Source: Litorivivens sp041625575 (GTDB lineage Bacteria > Pseudomonadota > Gammaproteobacteria > Pseudomonadales > Spongiibacteraceae). Taken from it: a stretch of DNA of 15,390 nt. The notes below the pieces were generated by a model, which saw only the letters and a list, made by a program, of their open reading frames with translations, was not told where the DNA came from and did not search any database. A program made the position numbers and the translations under genes. This document shows positions 1-7,311 of this stretch, piece by piece. Each line of letters starts with the position of its first letter. Positions within the stretch are counted from its first letter, which is position 1. The DNA lies in assembly GCA_041625575.1 (NCBI GenBank), contig JBFJTG010000072.1, positions 1-15,390 on the forward strand, in the 5' to 3' direction.

Positions 1-1
1 C

Positions 2-310
2 GGAGGCCCCTCCACGTATTACCGTATGGTCGACAGCGCAATCCGAGTGGGTTTCATCTCCCCGCACAGTCACAATTTTTGTCATCTTTGTAACCGGGTG
101 CGGGTTACGGTTGAAGGGCGCCTGTTACTTTGTCTGGGCAACGAACATTCCGCTGATCTCAAAGCCACTCTGGACGAATTTCCCGGCGACAGTGCACGCC
201 TGCAGCAAGTGATTCGCTCGGCCATGGCCATCAAGCCGGAAAAGCACCACTTCGAGTTAAACGACAACGAACCCCAGATTGTCCGCTTTATGAATATGAC
301 CGGTGGATAA
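2..310 (+). CDS. moaA: GTP 3',8-cyclase MoaA, C-terminal part (5' end outside window)
   Basis: MoaA is the radical-SAM enzyme that converts GTP to 3',8-cyclo-GTP, the first step of molybdenum cofactor synthesis in the cytoplasm. Only the last 102 residues are present; the family is about 330 residues long. The visible part starts with a GPSTYYR stretch typical of MoaA and holds the second iron-sulfur site: FCHLCNR (CxxCxxxR spacing) followed by a third cysteine in LLLCLGNE. This cluster binds the GTP substrate. The protein ends in MNMTGG; the terminal GG pair is a family hallmark needed for activity. The reading frame is open from base 2 with no start, so the true start lies upstream of the window. 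The next gene starts inside its last codons, suggesting co-transcription. Confidence 0.95.
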   Translation, partial: GGPSTYYRMVDSAIRVGFISPHSHNFCHLCNRVRVTVEGRLLLCLGNEHSADLKATLDEFPGDSARLQQVIRSAMAIKPEKHHFELNDNEPQIVRFMNMTGG

Positions 311-773
311 GAACAGCCTGATTTCGCAGCTCGCCCTCAGCCCGCACCCGGAGGGTGGCTATTTCCGCCGCACCTACGAATCCGCTCAGGTGCAACGCGG
401 GCGCAAACTGATGAGTAGCATCTACTACCTGCTCACCGAAGACCAAGCCATCGGCCACTTGCACCGCAATCGCTCCGACATCATTCACTTCTGGCAACAC
501 GGTAGCCCGCTGCTTTACACCCTGCTCAGCCCGGAGGGCAAACTCCTGCAATTTACCTTGGGTCCCGATTTTGCCGCCGGACAGCAATTGCAGCTAGCCG
601 TGCCAGGTGGATTCTGGAAGGCCTCTCAATTACTCTGTGGCAGCTACGGCTTAATTTCAGAGGCCGTCTGTCCGGGATTTGATTTCGACGATCACGACAT
701 GGCAGAAGGCGCAGACATTCGCGCCAAATACCCCCAACACTGGCCCGTACTGCAGGCACTGTGCCGACGCTAA
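303..773 (+). CDS. DUF985 (Cupin_5) family protein
   Basis: This is a 156-residue cupin-fold protein of the DUF985/Cupin_5 family, whose biochemical role is not established. The signatures are SPHPEGGYFRRTY near residue 13, an IYYLLTE strand, HRNRSDIIHFW (candidate metal- or ligand-binding histidines), the VPGGFW turn, and CPGFDFDDHDMA near the C-terminus. Length is normal for the family. The GTG at 303 is the first start possible in this frame, because a TGA lies just upstream, and it overlaps the end of moaA by 8 nt. There is no good ribosome binding site, so translation is probably coupled to moaA. A link with molybdenum cofactor synthesis is suggested only by position; the family occurs in many other contexts. 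Confidence 0.88.
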   Translation: MDKNSLISQLALSPHPEGGYFRRTYESAQVQRGRKLMSSIYYLLTEDQAIGHLHRNRSDIIHFWQHGSPLLYTLLSPEGKLLQFTLGPDFAAGQQLQLAVPGGFWKASQLLCGSYGLISEAVCPGFDFDDHDMAEGADIRAKYPQHWPVLQALCRR

Positions 774-819
774 GGCAGCGCTTGAACGAGAGCCATCGCG
801 ATTACAGGAGCAAGACAAG

Positions 820-1749
820 GTGCAGCCATCCACAGCCAGCTCGGCTGTCAATGACATTATCGAGGGCTTTGCCCGTGCCGGGTACATTGCCAATGAGGCC
901 ATTGCCACCACCGTTTATCTCGCCCAGCAACTGGAACGCCCCATACTCGTAGAGGGGCCTCCGGGCGTTGGCAAAACCGAATTGGCCAAAGCCACCGCCC
1001 AGCACTTTGCACTGCCCCTGGTGCGCCTGCAGTGCTATGAAGGTCTCGACGAAAGCAAGGCATTGTACGATTGGAAATACTCCAAGCAGCTGCTCTACAG
1101 TCAGGTGCTCAAGGAGCAACTGCACGACATTTTGCAGGGCGCCAAAGGCCTCAGCGAGTCGGTCGAAAGGTTAAAGAGTTTCGGCGATATTTTTTACTCG
1201 GATGAATTTCTGGAGGCACGGCCCCTGCTTAAAGCCCTGCGTGAGCCGGACGGCGCCGTCCTGCTCATTGATGAAATCGACAAGGCTGATTACGAATTTG
1301 AGTCTTTGCTGCTGGAAATATTGTCTGACTTTCAGGTATCCGTTCCTGAAATCGGCACGATTTCGGCCATCACCAAACCCGCGGTTATCTTGACCAGCAA
1401 CAACACCCGCGACTTAAGTGACGCACTCAAACGCCGCTGCCTGCACCTCTACATCGACTTCCCGGATCGCGCCCTCGAAACGCGTATCGTCCAAACCCGG
1501 GTTCCCGAGGTGCCGGTAGTGCTCAACGAACAATTGGTTGGCTTTATCCAGCAGGTTCGCGAACTGGATCTTAAGAAAGCGCCCGCCGTAAGCGAAACCC
1601 TGGACTGGGCTCGCGCCCTGCTCTTACTGCATGCCAACACACTCTCCCGGGAATTGGTGGAATCCACCTTAAATGTCATTTTGAAATTTGAAGAGGACAT
1701 TCAACTGGTGAAGCCCGAGATCCGCGAACTCCTGAAACGGCTGGACTAG
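820..1749 (+). CDS. MoxR-family AAA+ ATPase (CoxD-like)
   Basis: This is a cytoplasmic AAA+ ATPase of the MoxR branch; these act as chaperones with a von Willebrand A partner to mature or activate target enzymes. With the start at 820 it has 309 residues. It shows Walker A GPPGVGKT (46-53), Walker B LLIDEIDK (148-155), sensor 1 TSNN (192-195) and a candidate arginine finger in KRRC (204-207). I chose the GTG at 820 because GGAG at 807-810 sits 9 nt before it. The open frame extends back to an ATG at 679, but that would overlap the cupin gene by 95 nt and add 47 residues without family similarity. The partner vWA gene follows after 4 nt. In carbon monoxide dehydrogenase clusters the similar CoxD helps assemble the Mo-Cu site; that role here is inference. 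Confidence 0.93.
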   Translation: MQPSTASSAVNDIIEGFARAGYIANEAIATTVYLAQQLERPILVEGPPGVGKTELAKATAQHFALPLVRLQCYEGLDESKALYDWKYSKQLLYSQVLKEQLHDILQGAKGLSESVERLKSFGDIFYSDEFLEARPLLKALREPDGAVLLIDEIDKADYEFESLLLEILSDFQVSVPEIGTISAITKPAVILTSNNTRDLSDALKRRCLHLYIDFPDRALETRIVQTRVPEVPVVLNEQLVGFIQQVRELDLKKAPAVSETLDWARALLLLHANTLSRELVESTLNVILKFEEDIQLVKPEIRELLKRLD

Positions 1750-1753
1750 GACC

Positions 1754-3136
1754 GTGGAACAGTCGCTGCTGAGCTTCATCAACACCCTGCGTCTTCACGA
1801 TATACGGGTATCGACCAGCGAAACTCTGGACGCGCTTAATGCTGCGGCTGTCGTCGGCTACGCCGACCAAAACCTGTTGCGACAAAGTCTGGCCGCCACA
1901 CTCACCAAAACCCACGACGACAAGGAGCGCTTTGAACACTGCTTCGATCTTTTTTTTAACGCTCGCGGGGACTCGCCGTCTTCCGCACCCGAGGACAATC
2001 CTGCAAGCGCAGCGCCGGAGGAGTTTTCACTGTCCGACGCTGTCGCGGGCGACCCCCAGGTAGCCGCCGCCTTGGACGCGCCTTTGGTGCGTGCGGCCAC
2101 CCAGGGACGACCGTCGACTCTGGCGGTTGCCATTCAGGAAGCCGCCGACGAAATGCAGCTAGAGGGCATTCGCTTCAACACCCAAAAGGGCATTTACCGC
2201 CGCCGCCTGGCCGAAGCAGCCGGCATCAGCCAACTCGACAAGGCCATAGAGGCATTAAAACAGATTGAATTCGAATCGGTCGACGGCGCCATCGAATGGC
2301 TGGAACAGCGCCGTCACGAAATGGATATGGCCGCCCGCGACGCCGTAGAACATCAGCTTTTGCTCAACGCCAACGCCGCCGGCAGAAGCATTCAACAGCA
2401 GGCGCTGCGTAACACCCGCCTGTCGGCGCTTGAACATTACCACCTCAAGCAACTGCCCCCGCTGATCCGCGCCCTGGCAAAAAAACTGGCCACCCGGCAC
2501 CGTCAGCGCAGACGCATAGATCGCCGCGGCAAACTCGACATGGCCAAAACCCTGCGCCGCAACATCGCCTACGGCGGCGTACCCTTTCATACCTACTGGA
2601 AAAAGAAACGGCGCGACCAGCCCAAGCTTTATGTCTTGTGTGACGTCAGCGGCTCGGTTTCAACCTATGCCCGCTTTTTGCTGCTTTTTCTATACAGCCT
2701 CAGCGAAGTGATGCCGCGCATTCGCAGCTTTGTGTTTACCAGCCAGGTGTACGAAGTATCCGAGCTGTTCGAGCGCAACCCCGCGGAGCAGGCGGTAGAA
2801 ATTGTCAATCAGCGCTGGGCCCGCGGCAGCAGCGATTACGGTAGTAGCTTCAAGCAGTTTGCCGATGAGCACCGGGGCCGCATCGACCGCAACACCACCG
2901 TCATCATTCTCGGCGATGGCCGGGCCAACAGTGCGGATCCCGGCCTTGAGGATCTTCGTCAAATTTATCACCGCGCCAAACTGCTGCTCTGGTTCAACCC
3001 CGAGCCGCGCAGCCACTGGAACACCGGTGATTCGGAAATGAAACGTTACCAGAGCGCCTGCCACTACGCCGCGGAATGCAACTCCCTCGCCAAACTGGAA
3101 CGCCTGCTGGACCGGCTTCTGACCGTATTGCGCTAG
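1754..3136 (+). CDS. von Willebrand factor A domain protein, CoxE-like
   Basis: This 460-residue protein is the expected partner of the MoxR ATPase just upstream (4 nt apart, likely translationally coupled). The N-terminal half is mostly helical and charged, with an acidic Ala/Pro-rich linker around residues 70-100. The C-terminal part is a CoxE-type vWA domain with a metal-ion-dependent adhesion site: DVSGS at 297-301, the SDYGSS stretch near 359-364 as likely second loop, and ILGDGR near 385-390 as third loop. No signal peptide or membrane segment is visible, so it is probably cytoplasmic. The GTG start at 1754 has only a close AGGA (1748-1751). MoxR/vWA pairs generally assemble metalloenzymes or act in stress responses; the target here cannot be read from the sequence. 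Confidence 0.9.
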   Translation: MEQSLLSFINTLRLHDIRVSTSETLDALNAAAVVGYADQNLLRQSLAATLTKTHDDKERFEHCFDLFFNARGDSPSSAPEDNPASAAPEEFSLSDAVAGDPQVAAALDAPLVRAATQGRPSTLAVAIQEAADEMQLEGIRFNTQKGIYRRRLAEAAGISQLDKAIEALKQIEFESVDGAIEWLEQRRHEMDMAARDAVEHQLLLNANAAGRSIQQQALRNTRLSALEHYHLKQLPPLIRALAKKLATRHRQRRRIDRRGKLDMAKTLRRNIAYGGVPFHTYWKKKRRDQPKLYVLCDVSGSVSTYARFLLLFLYSLSEVMPRIRSFVFTSQVYEVSELFERNPAEQAVEIVNQRWARGSSDYGSSFKQFADEHRGRIDRNTTVIILGDGRANSADPGLEDLRQIYHRAKLLLWFNPEPRSHWNTGDSEMKRYQSACHYAAECNSLAKLERLLDRLLTVLR

Positions 3137-3231
3137 CCCTTGCGGCACCCCGCCTACGTAGAAATACGGCTATGAATTGAAGCTCGCTGACGTAGAGTAG
3201 AAAGCTCTATGAGACCGACGAGAGCAAGAAA

Positions 3232-3621
3232 ATGCCAGAACATCGCGACGAAAACCGACTGCCACTGGGGGAGTCAGACTGCCTGGAGATATTCCTTCTG
3301 GGCGACGATTTTCAATTAGCGGCGGGGCGCAAGGAATGCGAAGTATTAAATGTTTCCAAGCACGGCCTAATGGTGTGCTGCGATTCAAAACTGGAACCCA
3401 AAACCCGCTTCCGCCTCCGATTTCACTTCGAGTCGGGTGACGAACTGACTTTATTCGGCACTGTTCGCTGGGCGGCAACAGTCTCGCACGATCGCTTCCT
3501 GATGGGCCTAAAAATCGAAGACACACTGGGCACTGACTACCTGCTGTGGCACAACCGTTTAAGTCGCTTGCTACTTGCACACGCCGAACATCAGGAGCAA
3601 AACAAACGTTTATCCGCGTAA
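3232..3621 (+). CDS. PilZ domain protein 1 (putative c-di-GMP receptor)
   Basis: This is a single-domain PilZ protein of 129 residues, probably cytoplasmic. PilZ domains bind the second messenger cyclic di-GMP through an N-terminal RxxxR and a downstream (D/N)xSxxG motif. Both are present: RDENR at residues 5-9 and NVSKHG at 40-45. The rest follows the beta-barrel pattern, with FGTVRWAA and DRFLMGLKIED strands and a C-terminal helix. There is no output domain, so it would act by binding a partner. It starts at the ATG at 3232, preceded only by a weak purine-rich stretch, 95 nt after the vWA gene. I do not see a strong promoter in that gap. A second PilZ gene follows 280 nt later. Confidence 0.85.
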   Translation: MPEHRDENRLPLGESDCLEIFLLGDDFQLAAGRKECEVLNVSKHGLMVCCDSKLEPKTRFRLRFHFESGDELTLFGTVRWAATVSHDRFLMGLKIEDTLGTDYLLWHNRLSRLLLAHAEHQEQNKRLSA

Positions 3622-3645
3622 AACAAAATAGGGCGCTTGCATGAT

Positions 3646-3680
3646 GTGCCGCCCCGCCGTTACACGGCACCTTAAATTTT
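3646..3680 (+). terminator. Weak stem-loop terminator candidate after PilZ gene 1
   Basis: GTGCCG at 3646-3651 pairs with CGGCAC at 3665-3670 across a 13-nt loop. The stretch CTTAAATTTT follows. The stem is short and the T-rich tail is interrupted, so termination is likely weak at best. Confidence 0.35.
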
Positions 3681-3740
3681 CGATCAACGCCCCCCCGCTA
3701 GCGCTCATCCCTTTCGCACTATTATCAGGCAAAATGGCAA

Positions 3741-3761
3741 GCCTGGCCGCCCCAGCCAGGC
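3741..3761. other. GC-rich perfect hairpin between the two PilZ genes
   Basis: GCCTGGC at 3741-3747 and GCCAGGC at 3755-3761 form a perfect 7-bp stem with a 7-nt loop. No T-run follows on either strand, so it is not a standard intrinsic terminator. It could be an RNA processing or stability element or a protein-binding dyad; the function is unknown. Confidence 0.4.
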
Positions 3762-3861
3762 ATTCCAGGGACAGCTGTAAAAGCGCCCATTTCCTTGTCT
3801 AAGCCGTGATGTGAACTGGCTAACACTTTTGCCAACTCACTTTAGTTACCCGCGCCCTTCA

Positions 3862-3870
3862 TGCTATATT
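3862..3870 (+). promoter_or_regulatory. Extended -10 promoter candidate for PilZ gene 2
   Basis: TGC followed by TATATT (3865-3870) makes an extended -10 element 31 nt before the ATG at 3902. The -35 region at the right distance (TTAGTT, 3842-3847) is poor, which is tolerable for an extended -10 promoter. It suggests that the second PilZ gene has its own transcript. Confidence 0.45.
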
Positions 3871-3901
3871 CGGCCGATTAAACCGACTGCAGGATGCAGG
3901 A

Positions 3902-4264
3902 ATGAATCAGGATCGACGCAAACAGGCACGCTTTGACGACCATTCTCTGGTTTTCGTTGAGGTCGAAGCTGCCCAGCCAGAGTCCCGGCAAGCGGCAAAA
4001 CTCGCACTGGCGCGCACACTGGATATTTCCGCAAGCGGAATGTTGATATCCACTAGGGAAGCACTCAATCCCGAGCGCATTTTGCGCATTTTCGTTGATA
4101 ACGGCGAAGAGTACCCGCTCAGCCTTGTGGGTGAAGTCAAATGGGCCAGCAAGGTCGGCAATGAATATCAGGCCGGGCTAGAGATCTATCCCTCGCGCGA
4201 AACCGCGCAGCGGCAATGGGCCGACAAGGTCACGTCGAAAGAAGCCCGAGCCGCCAGCGCCTAA
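3902..4264 (+). CDS. PilZ domain protein 2 (putative c-di-GMP receptor)
   Basis: This is a 120-residue single-domain PilZ protein, probably cytoplasmic. The cyclic di-GMP signature is canonical: RRKQARF at residues 5-11 (RxxxR) and DISASG at 41-46 (DxSxxG), followed by a GEVKWASK strand and EYQAGLEIY near the end of the barrel. It is only distantly similar to the PilZ protein encoded just upstream, so the pair is not a recent duplication. The ATG at 3902 has AGGA at 3892-3895 as a plausible ribosome binding site. The gene ends 21 nt before the convergent P450 gene. What it regulates (motility, surface polysaccharide or attachment are usual for the family) cannot be read from the neighbours. 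Confidence 0.9.
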   Translation: MNQDRRKQARFDDHSLVFVEVEAAQPESRQAAKLALARTLDISASGMLISTREALNPERILRIFVDNGEEYPLSLVGEVKWASKVGNEYQAGLEIYPSRETAQRQWADKVTSKEARAASA

Positions 4265-4276
4265 TTCAGAATCCCG

Positions 4277-4295
4277 AAAAGGGCGCTATCGCGCC
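4277..4295 (-). terminator. Intrinsic terminator candidate overlapping the P450 stop codon
   Basis: Read on the minus strand, GGCGC (4295-4291), a GATA loop and GCGCC (4286-4282) form a 5-bp stem followed by C and TTTT (4280-4277). The stem includes the P450 stop codon, which is unusual but compact. The plus strand has no T-run after the stem, so it would not stop the PilZ transcript. Confidence 0.4.
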
Positions 4296-5491
4296 AACAG
4301 TTTAACCGGCAGATCTTTCAGTCCGTTAACCAGATTTGAACGAATTCGCCGCGGCTCACCTGCCAGCTCCACGCCAGCAAACAATTTAAAGAATTCCTCG
4401 AAAAACACCCTGGCCTCCAGCCTCGCCAGATTGGCGCCCAGGCATAAATGTATGCCGTGGCCAAAGGCGAGGTGAGGGTTAGGCGAGCGCGTAATATCAA
4501 AAACCTGCGGCGATTCAAACTTTCTCTCATCAAAGTTTGCCGAAGAATAGAGCATGACCACGCGATCATTCTCACGAATTTTCTGCCCGTGCAGCTCGGT
4601 ATCGCGGGTCGCGGTACGTCGAAAATAGTGCAGAGGCGTCGACCAACGCAGCATCTCCTCGACCGCGCCCGGCAGCAAGGCTGGATCAGCTTCCAGCTTC
4701 CGGTACAGCTCAGGCTGCTTGAGCAGCTCATGCATACCCGAGGCAATCATCGAGCGGGTGGTTTCGTTGCCCGCCACCGTAATTTGCAGAAACAGTGAGG
4801 CAAATTCTTCGGCGCTCACCTTGCGGCCTTCCACCTCAACATTGATAAGCAGCGAAATGAGGTCACTACCGTCAGCATCCTTGCGCTCAGTGGCCAGCTG
4901 ATAACCATACAAGCCCATATCCATACCGGCCTGCTGGGTTTCTTCCGGACTGCCGCCTAAATCCGGATCTCCCGCCGACGTTTGCTTGTCCGACCAATGC
5001 CTGATTTGGCCCCACATCTCGCGCGGCACCCCCATCAGGCTACAGATAACCGCCGTGGGAAGATCGCCCGCCGCGTCAAACACAAAATTACACTCGCCCT
5101 TGTCGCGAGCAGATAGTAGCGCCTCGCGGGCAATGGCGCGCACCATGGGTTCCATTTCGACCAGCATTTTTGAGGTGAAGCGCTCAATCACAGCGCGTCT
5201 TATGGGTCCGTGGTTGGGCGGGTCCATTCCGAGTAGTTGGCCCTGCACCATGGGCAATATTTCAGGCGGCAGCTCGTCCACCATGACAAAACCACGCTGG
5301 GCCGAAAAGGTCGCGTTGTCACGAGAGACTGCGCGCACATCGTCGTAGCGACTGATCGCCCAATAACCGCCACCGTCCGGGTGGTTGTGCCAGAATACCG
5401 GTGCCTCGTCGCGCAACAGGCGAAATTGCTCGTGGGGAACCTCGGTCTCGTAATTGTCCGGGTTGTATATATCAATTTCGTCGAGTTGCAT
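4286..5491 (-). CDS. Cytochrome P450, CYP125/CYP142/CYP124-like
   Basis: This 401-residue protein is a soluble class I bacterial P450 monooxygenase. The motifs are in place: I-helix AGNETT (240-245) for oxygen activation, EMLR (279-282, the ExxR of the K helix), the RSANF-equivalent YSSANFDE (315-322), and the heme loop FGHGIHLC with Cys350 as the iron ligand. The I-helix, ExxR-to-SANFDE and ANLAR stretches are closest in my memory to the actinobacterial steroid and branched-alkyl terminal hydroxylases CYP125, CYP142 and CYP124, so hydroxylation of a sterol side chain or long alkyl chain is a reasonable guess. No ferredoxin or reductase gene lies nearby, so electrons must come from elsewhere. 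GGAG lies 8 nt before the ATG at 5491. It is divergent from gshA. Confidence 0.94.
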   Translation of the reverse strand: MQLDEIDIYNPDNYETEVPHEQFRLLRDEAPVFWHNHPDGGGYWAISRYDDVRAVSRDNATFSAQRGFVMVDELPPEILPMVQGQLLGMDPPNHGPIRRAVIERFTSKMLVEMEPMVRAIAREALLSARDKGECNFVFDAAGDLPTAVICSLMGVPREMWGQIRHWSDKQTSAGDPDLGGSPEETQQAGMDMGLYGYQLATERKDADGSDLISLLINVEVEGRKVSAEEFASLFLQITVAGNETTRSMIASGMHELLKQPELYRKLEADPALLPGAVEEMLRWSTPLHYFRRTATRDTELHGQKIRENDRVVMLYSSANFDERKFESPQVFDITRSPNPHLAFGHGIHLCLGANLARLEARVFFEEFFKLFAGVELAGEPRRIRSNLVNGLKDLPVKLLAR

Positions 5492-5607
5492 TGCCTGTGC
5501 TCCAGCCCATTTGCAATTGTAGGTTCAGTGGTCGTCATTCTGCCAAAGGCGCCGGCAATATTCCTGTAGTTTACGCTCCGCGGGCATGACCATTTGGTTA
5601 TTATTCG

Positions 5608-5655
5608 AATGCTTCTTTGTCACTGTGCATACAGGCAGAAGCATTATCGTTTTTT
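5608..5655 (+). other. Terminator-like stem-loop with T-run upstream of gshA
   Basis: AATGCTTCT (5608-5616) and AGAAGCATT (5637-5645) are perfect 9-nt inverted arms. Inside them, CTGT (5623-5626) and ACAG (5631-5634) form a second small stem with a GCAT loop. Four bases after the outer stem comes a run of six T (5650-5655). The element is about 100 nt before the gshA start and is oriented as a terminator or attenuator for a plus-strand transcript. It might instead end a short RNA, or act as a DNA dyad for a regulator; TTGTCA inside it (5617-5622) also resembles a -35 box. Confidence 0.45.
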
Positions 5656-5757
5656 GCATTGCCCTGAACCGCCTAACGCCATGCTAATAACTTGTGCCCT
5701 CACTATGCCACGATTACACTTGCCTGCCGTGCGCTACCGCGACTGAGGATTAAGGTC

Positions 5758-7311
5758 TTGCCAAGCACCGCCCCAGCTACACTGAATGCCCTGAACGCAA
5801 ATGTCGCCACACTTCGCGACCTCCGGCGCGGCATTGAAAAGGAAAGCCTGCGCATTAATCCGCTTGGCGAGCTCGCTAAAACGCCGCACCCCGCCGCCTT
5901 GGGTTCAGCGCTGACACACCCGCAGATCACCACGGATTTCTCCGAAGCCCTGCTCGAATTCATAACGCCGGTCAGCAACGATATTGACGCGACACTTGCC
6001 CAGCTAACGGACATTCACCGTCTGGTGTACGCCAGTCTGGAAGATGAGCTGCTCTGGCCCGGCAGCATGCCCTGCTTACTTGGCCCGGACGACGAGATTC
6101 CCGTCGCCCAGTACGGCAGCTCCAACGTCGCACGCATGAAAGCCTTGTACCGTCAGGGCTTGGGACAACGCTACGGCCGCAGAATGCAAACCATTTCCGG
6201 CATTCACTACAATTTCTCCGTACCAGACAGCCTCTGGCAATGGCTGGCCGAGACAAAGGGACGCAGCGATAATCAGGACTTCAGAACCGACAGTTATTTT
6301 GGTCTGATCCGAAACTTCCGGCGCTTCTCCTGGCTGCTGGTCTATCTCTTTGGTGCGGCGCCCGCTGTGTGCAGCTGTTTCCTCGAGGGCAAGACCAACG
6401 GCCTGCAGACCCTCCACAAAGGCACGCTCTACCATCCCCATGGCACTTCGCTGCGCATGGGCGATTTGGGCTATCAGAGCGATGCCCAGAGTAATCTTAG
6501 CGTTTGCTACAACACCCTCGACAACTACGTACGTACATTAAAATCCGCCATCTTGACGCCACATGCGGACTATCTGCAGATACCGGCCAGCGAACAACTC
6601 TCAGCCGGCTTACTTCAGATCGAAAATGAGTTTTACAGCCCGATCCGCCCCAAGCGTGTTGCAGCCTCCGGCGAAACAGCCTTGGGCGCACTCAAGCGCG
6701 GCGGCGTTGAATACATAGAAGTGCGCTGCATCGACGTGAATCCGGAAGTGCCCGGCGGCATTACGCGCGAGCAAATCCAGTTTCTGGACGCGTTTTTACT
6801 CTTTTGTCTGCTGGCAGACAGTCCCGCCTGCGACGATACCGTCTACGCTGAAATTGGCGCCAATCTGCACAAGGTTGTGGATCACGGCCGCGAACCCGGA
6901 TTGTTGCTGAGCAATGCGGGGAAGAAAGTATCGCTTGCCGATTGGGGTCAGGCTATTCTCGATGGCGTGAGCAATACTGCCCAGGCCCTGGACAGCGCCC
7001 ACGGTAGCAAGACCTATCAGGCCATCGTCGAGCAAATGCGCGCTTTGGTGCGTGACCCTGAATTGACGCCCTCAGCCAAAATGCTTGCCACCCTGCGCGA
7101 CCGGAACCTGTCCTATTTCAACTACATGATGGAGCGCGCTCGCGAGCAGGCTCAATACTACGGCGAACGCCCACTGAGCGCCGCAGAGCTGGATGCCGCC
7201 CGTCAAACCGCAGAAGTGTCGCTAGCTCAGCAAGGTCAAATTGAAAGCGGCGACAGTGTGGATTTCGATCAATACCTCCGTGACTACTATCGCCAATACG
7301 ATTTGCTGTGA
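5758..7311 (+). CDS. gshA: Glutamate-cysteine ligase
   Basis: GshA joins L-glutamate and L-cysteine with ATP to gamma-glutamylcysteine, the first and rate-limiting step of glutathione synthesis in the cytoplasm. The protein is the gamma-proteobacterial type 1 form: RRGIEKESLRIN near the N-terminus, ALGSALTHPQITTDFSEALLEF, QTISGIHYNFSVP, the SLRMGDLGYQS segment, ENEFYSPIRPKR and GGVEYIEVR all match Escherichia coli GshA from memory. With a TTG start at 5758 it has 517 residues, almost exactly the E. coli length of 518. GAGGA at 5745-5749 lies 8 nt before this TTG. The frame stays open to another TTG at 5692, but that would add 22 residues lacking similarity. Its last codon overlaps the start of acpH by 4 nt. 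Confidence 0.96.
   Translation: MPSTAPATLNALNANVATLRDLRRGIEKESLRINPLGELAKTPHPAALGSALTHPQITTDFSEALLEFITPVSNDIDATLAQLTDIHRLVYASLEDELLWPGSMPCLLGPDDEIPVAQYGSSNVARMKALYRQGLGQRYGRRMQTISGIHYNFSVPDSLWQWLAETKGRSDNQDFRTDSYFGLIRNFRRFSWLLVYLFGAAPAVCSCFLEGKTNGLQTLHKGTLYHPHGTSLRMGDLGYQSDAQSNLSVCYNTLDNYVRTLKSAILTPHADYLQIPASEQLSAGLLQIENEFYSPIRPKRVAASGETALGALKRGGVEYIEVRCIDVNPEVPGGITREQIQFLDAFLLFCLLADSPACDDTVYAEIGANLHKVVDHGREPGLLLSNAGKKVSLADWGQAILDGVSNTAQALDSAHGSKTYQAIVEQMRALVRDPELTPSAKMLATLRDRNLSYFNYMMERAREQAQYYGERPLSAAELDAARQTAEVSLAQQGQIESGDSVDFDQYLRDYYRQYDLL

Noticed and set aside
679..819. Longer N-terminus for the MoxR ATPase beginning at an ATG at 679
   Set aside because: It would overlap the DUF985 cupin gene by 95 nt and add 47 residues without MoxR similarity. 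The GTG at 820 has a good ribosome binding site.
2690..3148. Minus-strand open frame of 152 codons within the vWA gene
   Set aside because: It lies opposite a well-supported vWA domain and shows no recognisable family; it is a shadow frame in GC-rich DNA.
3170..3670. Minus-strand open frame of 166 codons opposite PilZ gene 1
   Set aside because: Its composition is that of a shadow frame, and the plus-strand PilZ signatures are convincing.
5623..5634. CTGT-GCAT-ACAG dyad considered as a LexA box
   Set aside because: The gammaproteobacterial LexA site needs eight bases between CTGT and ACAG; there are four here. It is better read as part of the larger stem-loop.
5692..5757. Longer N-terminus for GshA from a TTG at 5692
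   Set aside because: There is no ribosome binding site and no family similarity in the added residues. The TTG at 5758 has GAGGA and gives the usual protein length.
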